64,000 bases of DNA, from the NCBI GenBank assembly GCA_030844895.1, contig CM061230.1, positions 846,705-910,704 on the forward strand, in the 5' to 3' direction. Below, in pieces: positions 58,339 to 64,000 of this stretch. The position numbers and the translations under genes are program-made. A model generated the notes under the pieces. That model worked only from the letters and a program-made list of their open reading frames with translations. It ran no database searches and had not been told where the DNA came from. This DNA comes from Ambrosia x helenae (lineage: Eukaryota; Streptophyta; Magnoliopsida; Asterales; Asteraceae). The first letter of the stretch is position 1. The number at the start of each line of letters is the position of its first letter.

Positions 58339-59088
58339 TAGCTAATGAGAATTGAACCCAAACCTCCCATACAAGTATTGGACAAAATCTTCTTTTCTCT
58401 CCATTATTTTCTTTAAAAAAAAAAAAAAAACCCTCTAGAGCACAATCTAAAAAAATAATAACGAAAAAAAAAAATGAAAATCAAACGAAAAAAAGAAAAA
58501 ATAAAAAAAGCTAAAGCAAAAGCATCAACTTCCCGTCAATGGCGGTTCCTCTTTTTCGGCGTCGTCACAACCGCCAACTTAAAAATTCAATGTTGTTGCT
58601 GCTGCTACAATCTGACTGCACAAACAAATCTTATTGTGGAAATACTTGTTGTAACCTTTTATCTTCAAATCAAGGCACGATCGTGACATAAAGGTGTGGG
58701 TGGGTATTGCAGGTATGTAGTTGCTTAATTTATTTTCCAATAGTTTTTTTTTGTTAGTTTTGGAGAACATGATCACTACGCCAAACATGTTATTCAAATT
58801 ACGTCCCTGAGGATTTACGTGCCTATCCGAGTCGTTAAGAGTATACCCCGGGCCTTAACGGATTAAATAATTTAAACTATTTTTTAAATTGATTTTTACT
58901 AGATCCAAGTTTTAAGTGTTATATGAGTTTTGTATTAAAAAAACACACGTATATATAGAAATTTTATAAAAAAAATGTCACGAAAAATATGTGCCTTAGC
59001 CGCGTGGCCTCCTAGGCTAATCTTCTTAAATTGTTTACCTCCTTTGGTCAAAACAAAGAAAAATCATTTGTTTTTCTTCTTTGATTTT
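58339..59088. other. Intergenic DNA
   Basis: A-rich tract 58412-58510. No gene recognised in either strand. Confidence 0.45.
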
Positions 59089-59353
59089 TTTTTTTTTTTT
59101 ATCTTTAAAAATTTTCATTACCAGACAAAGAAAATTACATCAAGATAACGGGCAGGCGGGCAACAAGCTGCGCCGCCACCCCTTTCTGAATAGCAAATCC
59201 TAATCTACTAAAAACGTAACCCTGCCCACCTGAAGCCGAGACACTACTATGAATAACCCGCTGAACCCTAGTCAGGAAACGGGTAGCCTCTGGTGCCAAT
59301 GAGCCAAAGGTATCAAAAGCTAAGGGTACAAAAACGTGTTGGTTCTCCTCTGT
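59089..59353 (-). mobile_element. 5'-truncated, poly(A)-tailed copy of the retroelement at 46760-47567
   Basis: Minus strand encodes, in one frame, ENQHVFVPLAFDTFGSLAPE, then FLTRVQRVIHSSVSASGGQG and LGFAIQKGVAAQLVARLP, with stop TAA at 59135-59137, a short 3' UTR and an A run of about 15 (59089-59104). It matches the last quarter of the 46760-47567 fragment but without its frameshift. 5' truncation plus A tail is the signature of non-LTR retrotransposition. Confidence 0.7.
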
Positions 59354-59732
59354 GTCATGATCCTAGATTACTGAATATGACACCCAAAAACAAAGATATA
59401 GGGAAATTGTACTGTTTTTTTTTTTTTTTTTTTTTTTTATAACTTTACTGTGCATAATAAAATTCTATAACCCAACAATATATGGCTTATGAAGTTATGT
59501 TCACTGCATATATGTTCTCAATGGTAATGTTAGTTTAGACTGTCATAACTTTGGTTTCATTTACATTACTGAATATAATACCCAAAAACAAAGAATATAT
59601 AGGGAACATACCATAATATTATTCTTATATAACCATAAACCATAAATCATGATGCAAGTAAATACAAGACAGAAGACATTAAACTGATCATAAAACTGCT
59701 ATATTCATGTATTAACAATCTGTTATTGTAAC
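59354..59732. other. 3' flank of Ca2+-ATPase gene 2
   Basis: A T run lies at 59416-59438. A diverged direct repeat (ATTACTGAATAT...ACCCAAAAACAAAG) occurs near 59370 and 59567. No gene. Confidence 0.45.
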
Positions 59733-62700
59733 TTACTGACTAATGTAGCTTAGAAATGGTTTATCAGGGACTGGTATCAACTTCATAACCCATCCAATAG
59801 GCCAAGATAAAGCTGCAATACCAATACAAATTCCCCACTGCACAACATTTAGTCTTTCTGTATCAGCAAACTTCTTCAAAAACTCCACCATCACAACCTG
59901 GAGGATTATCGTAAACCCGATTATTCCAACAAACAATCTGTTCTTGTGGATACCTTTGAATATATTCCTTTTCTCCAGCTTCCTTGAGTTGAACTCGTTA
60001 AACACTTGACATAGCACGAAAGTGTTGAAGATTATTGTGTCTTTCGTCCTCTCATCCACGTTGAATATCGCCTTACCTTTGAACTGGAATGTTAATAGAA
60101 CTGTAATTTGGAAAATAGCTTGTGCCAGTAGGTTTCTCCACATGATATTAGTTATGAGAGGTTCGACCCGACCAACAGGTGGTTTGTTCAAGAGTTCTTT
60201 AGTTGGCCCTTCTGTAGCAAGTGCGAGTGCGCCCAACGTATCCATGATTAAATTCACCCACAAGAGTTGAACCGCTGTCAAAGGCACTGCGCCAGAAGTT
60301 ACCGCTGCAATGAAGTTAATCACAAGAGCTGCGACATTTACTGTGAGCTGGAATTGGATGAATTTTTGGATGTTATTGTACACGCATCGTCCCCACATCA
60401 AAACAGTTGAAACTGAGGCAATGTCGTCGTCTAAGATAACAATATCTGAGCTCTGTTTGGCTACTTCAGTTCCTTGAATTCCCATTGAAAGACCAATATC
60501 GGCTTCTTTGAGTGCAGGTGCATCGTTTGTGCCATCACCGGTAACTGCCACAACGTGTCCTTTTTGTTTCAAGCACTTTACCATTAAAAGCTTATCGAAA
60601 GGCGACGATCTTGCCATCACACGGATCTTGTCAACCTTTTGCATTCTTTCTTCATCTGTAAAATTGCGAAACTGGGCACCTTCCACCACCTCGTCGTCAC
60701 ATATTTCTTGACCCGGTTCAAGTATCCCACACTCGGTGGCGATGGCTTTTGCTGTGAATATGTTGTCTCCTGTTATCATCTTGATTTCAACTCCAGCAGA
60801 CCTGCAAGTTTCAACAGCTTTTTTGGATCCGGGTCTACATGGGTCCTTCAACCCGACAACCCGATCAAAGTTAACCCTTCTTCGGTTAATATTTGATAAT
60901 CGGTGCCTTCTAGAACCTTCTTATGCGCGAAAGCGATGCATCTGAGACTACTTGCGGCCATTCCTTCGATTATATTCTCCAATTTTTTTCTTGAATCGCC
61001 ATCGATCACCGTTTTACACCCGTTGCTGTTATAATATTCTGAACACATTGCCAGCACCATCTCTGCAGCTCCTTTCCAGTGAACATGAATAGTGCTGTCA
61101 TTGTTTCGCCTAATCGAAACCCCACTTCTTTTTTTCTTCGAATTAAATGTCTCGACATGAACAACAGCCGAACATCGTTTCAGTTTCTCCATATCCATAC
61201 CTAAATCCTCAACCGCCCACGACAAAATCGCTTTCTCAGTTGGTGAACCGGAGTACTCTTGTACCATTCGTGAAGCGTGTTTGAATACCGTACCCGTGGT
61301 ATTCAGCCCAACTGCCTCATGGAGAAGTTCAAGGACTTTTAAGGCAATAGCATCAGTACAATGTTGCTCTATGTACTCGAGACCGAGCCAGAATTTTGTT
61401 ACTGTCATCTGGTTCATTGTCAGAGTCCCGGTTTTATCAGTGCATATAACCGTGGCGGAACCCATGGTCTCACAGGCGGATAACTTCCGAACCATGGCTT
61501 GATCAGCCATCATTCTCTTCATTGAGTATGCAAGTGTGAGGGTAACCGCCAATGGTAAACCTTCGGGGATGGCCACCACCACGATGGTCACTGCTGCGGA
61601 GAAGATACCCGTAACGGAATCTAGTATTTCGCTTACACTCGTGCGTTTTCCATTGTACTCTTGTTTACCATTTTCATCTTTTGTGCTTCTCGTGAAGTAA
61701 CGAATTAACATAACTAAAAGAACTAAGAAAGCGACCGCAAGACCTACCTTTCCAATTGAAGAAGTAAGCTTATTGAGACGTGATTGTAATGGCGTTTGCT
61801 CGTTATTATCACCCGTGATGGAACTCATCATCTTCCCCCAAGCAGTGTTCATCCCGACTGACAACACAAGCATTCGACAATGCCCATCAGCCACTTTAGC
61901 ACCAGAGATTAAAAACGGATTACTGGTGGCGTTTACATCTATTTGGTCACTCTCGCCTGTCATGCTCGACTCGTCCACAAGCAATGAGTGCCCATCAATA
62001 AACAACCCGTCCGCTGGAATCTGATCTCCTACATTCAAAACCACAACATCTCCAACAACTATATCGAATATCGATATCTTTTGCCTTCTCCCTTCTCTAA
62101 CAACATCAATCTTGATATTATTGCTTATTTTCGACAGACTGTCAAACTGTTTTTCCTGTCTAAAGTTACTAACCGCAGACACAACAATAACCAAAAAGAC
62201 AGCAATAAGTATACTTCCACCTTCATACCATCCCTCTTTGATTCCGTCTTCTTTAATACCAAAGCTAAGCGAAAGAACCGCGCAACCCATTAGTATGAGA
62301 ATGGTGACATCTTTAAACGCCTCAGTCACAAAATAGAACAAACCCTTTGGAGGAGGTTTTTCATAAGTATTAGAACCAAACACGGCTGTCCTTTCGCTTA
62401 AATCCTGACCGTCGACTCCATTGTCAAGATGAGTGTGGAGTGTTTTCGCTAATCCCTTGACACCATCAAGCCTGTTAAGCGTTTCCATGTCTTTGTTTTG
62501 TACAATGTAAACAAGCTGCATTTGGTCAATGCCATAGAAATGATCATAACAACCATATTCAGTCACGGACTCTTTTATATTGATAACGGAATATGTATGA
62601 GAAACAGGTGGTACCTTGGAGAAGACGTTTTTGGCGACGGACGCCATGGTGTTTGAGAAGCATACGGTGAAGTATGCACGACGCCATCTTTTCTTGGCTT

Positions 62701-62776
62701 TGGTAAGGCTAAGGGTGGCTGTGCTTACGTTGTACAACATCGTACCAATGTTGTGTGGTATAATTTCTGTAACCAT
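59733..62776 (-). pseudogene. Second ACA12/13-like Ca2+-ATPase, frameshifted by one missing G
   Basis: ATG at 62776 (MVTEIIPHN), single exon, paralogue of the gene at 50087-53149 in opposite orientation. All motifs are present: calmodulin-binding KKRWRRAYF, PEGLPLAV, DKTGTLTMNQ, KGAAEMVL, TGDNIF, TGDGTNDAP and TM5-10. At about 60856-60860 (minus strand) GGGG of the paralogue is GGG, so the first frame stops after LTLIGLSG and the rest (59733-60851) is out of frame. The truncated product of about 640 residues keeps the phosphorylation site but lacks the hinge and TM5-10 and would be inactive. The C-terminal 370 residues differ from the paralogue at only a few positions. The break is a homopolymer change and could be a sequence error, in which case this is an active gene. 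Confidence 0.92.
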
Positions 62777-62855
62777 TTTTGTTTGCAAATTGTATAAGTG
62801 AGAAAAAGGGTTCGAATGGAAAGGGTTTGTGTTCTGCTTCAACGCATATCGTCCC

Positions 62856-62863
62856 GTTTTATA
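62856..62863 (-). promoter_or_regulatory. TATA box of Ca2+-ATPase gene 2
   Basis: Minus strand TATAAAAC followed by GGG, about 80 bp before the ATG, similar to gene 1 (TATATAAACGGG). Confidence 0.6.
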
Positions 62864-62998
62864 ACGTAACCGTAATGCTAGCTACTGGAAATCGGGAAGA
62901 AGGTTCAGAGAAATTTATAGCCATTAATGCTGGCACTTTAGTAGTTTCATGGATAAGCTGTAATTTTTTGTAGAATAGTTATTTATATAAATTTTTAT

Positions 62999-63587
62999 GG
63001 GAAAATGGCGAAACTAGCCCCTTCAGCCGTCTTCGGAAAGACGGTTTCCAGTTACATTTGGAGGACATTGGTGGAGGGGAAATGAGGGATGACCCAGCCA
63101 TTGGCTTGGGTTCGAGTCCTGATCCCGACCGGTTTTACCGATCATTTCACTGTCGTGCCTTCGGGCGGGTGAGTGGTCGGGTTTTCCCGGGAATTGGTGA
63201 CAATTGGTGGCCCGGGTACTCTCGAGTACCTGATTCGCCAAAAGGGTGCCCGACACGTGTCCGAGGCGTCTCAGCCGTCTTTTGATTTTGTCTTACTACG
63301 GACCAATTAAACTCCGACACGTGTCCGACAACCTGCGAGATGACTTAGAGTCGTTTCGGGAAACGGAAGGGCCGTCTTTAAGTCGTCTCGGGAATGGGAC
63401 GAGCGAGACGACTTTAAGTCGTCTCGCAGGTTGTAGGACACGTGACGGGGTTTCATTGGTCCGTTGGAAAAAGAGAATCAGAAGTCGGCTGAGACGCCTC
63501 GGGGACTGGGAACCGTCTTTCCGAAGACGGCTGAGGGGAGTAGTTTGACAAATCCACTCGGTCAATGGCTAGTTTCACCATTTTCCC
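62999..63587. mobile_element. Mutator-like MITE (589 bp) with 9-bp TSD, upstream of Ca2+-ATPase gene 2
   Basis: Ends GGGAAAATGGCGAAACTAGCC and its inverted partner at 63567-63587 (one mismatch). Flanks AATTTTTAT (62990-62998) and AATATTTAT (63588-63596) match at eight of nine. Inside are a second nested pair of inverted repeats (CAGCCGTCTTCGGAAAGACGG near 63025 and 63515), further palindromes (GTCGTCTCG near 63390-63430) and the SINE-like repeat at 63049-63260. Confidence 0.8.
63049..63260 (+). repeat. SINE-like dispersed repeat, copy 2 (inside the MITE)
   Basis: Relative of 58138-58338 in opposite orientation. It contains GGGTTCGAGTCC (B-box-like) at about 63112. The matching boundary, ACATTTGGAGGACATTGGTGG, begins both copies. 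Confidence 0.55.
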
Positions 63588-63596
63588 AATATTTAT

Positions 63597-63660
63597 TGTA
63601 TATTGAGTCAATATTTTTAACGTCGTCTGACGAGTATCAACTTACACAAATGTTACATAA

Positions 63661-63735
<75 letters not shown>

Positions 63736-64000
63736 GTATTCTAATGGCTGGCATCATCATTAGTTAAAAAAAATGTTTCCAATATACCCTTCATTAATAT
63801 ATTTTGAAAGAATATTATGTTAGAATTTTAATCTCAGTGTTTTATGACAGGTAGATAGTTTATCAACGCAATTAAGTAATATATCGGGTACGTCACGTAC
63901 CGCGTTTGTTAGTAAAAACACGCTTAATTAAAATCGAACGAACTTTATATAGATTCAGTCTTAAGTTTCCCTCGATCATTAACCAATGCATGCAAATATG
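63597..64000. repeat. (ATT)n microsatellite at 63662-63735 and intergenic end
   Basis: An uninterrupted ATT run of about 74 bp at 63662-63735. The rest to the window end shows no gene. Confidence 0.85.

Noticed and set aside
63100..63125. Possible tRNA gene (GGTTCGAGTCC)
   Set aside because: Only a B-box-like motif. No acceptor stem or anticodon arm can be folded. Explained as part of a SINE-like repeat also present at 58138-58338.

Overview
The window is nuclear DNA of a flowering plant. The evidence is three Ty3/Gypsy (Tekay-like chromovirus) LTR retrotransposons, many short TIR elements (hAT, Mutator-like, PIF/Harbinger), a Helitron-like element, a tRNA-derived SINE, plant-specific gene fragments (a MIZU-KUSSEI1-like protein and a BIG BROTHER-type RING ligase), a MIR167 locus and two plant-type autoinhibited Ca2+-ATPases. 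The retroelement and Myb/SANT-like proteins resemble those of Asteraceae (daisy family). That is recognition from memory, not a search, and I do not name a species.

Layout. 1-18335: two nested retrotransposons, both on the minus strand. Element 1 (1-10015, cut by the left window edge) sits inside the 3' LTR of element 2 (10016-18335 visible). 18336-34554: old intergenic DNA with a Myb/SANT-like relic (20930-21300), a MIR167 hairpin with its own TATA box (22883-23077) followed by a degenerate tandem array, several MITEs with readable target-site duplications (TSDs), two exons of a BIG BROTHER-like E3 ligase gene (27607-27878), a broken MIZ1-like gene (28440-29096), a gag fragment and a SINE. 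34555-45021: element 3, complete, minus strand, same family as element 2, with 2546-bp LTRs and the TSD GTCGT. 45022-49980: a dead PIF/Harbinger transposase, a retroelement endonuclease-like fragment and a Helitron-like element. 49969-53149: an intact intronless Ca2+-ATPase gene (+). 53150-59732: intergenic, with MITEs and a segment duplicated from 29.5 kb. 59733-62863: a second Ca2+-ATPase (-), tail-to-tail with the first and broken by one missing G. 62999-63587: a Mutator-like MITE just upstream of the second ATPase.

Function. Only the ATPase at 50087-53149 and MIR167 look like working host genes. The ATPase would pump Ca2+ out of the cytosol under calmodulin control. miR167 represses ARF6/ARF8-type auxin response factors in plants generally. 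Everything else is transposable elements or relics. Nearly all the reading-frame breaks, in the young retroelements and in the second ATPase, are single-base changes in homopolymers. They could therefore be errors in the assembled sequence rather than real mutations.

Most notable: a small hairpin beside the polypurine tract of all three retrotransposons whose stem has changed by paired substitutions, inside a duplicated PPT-plus-hairpin module; clusters of short palindromes in the LTRs of elements 2 and 3; a spliceable intron conserved in gag; and the unlisted MIR167 locus.
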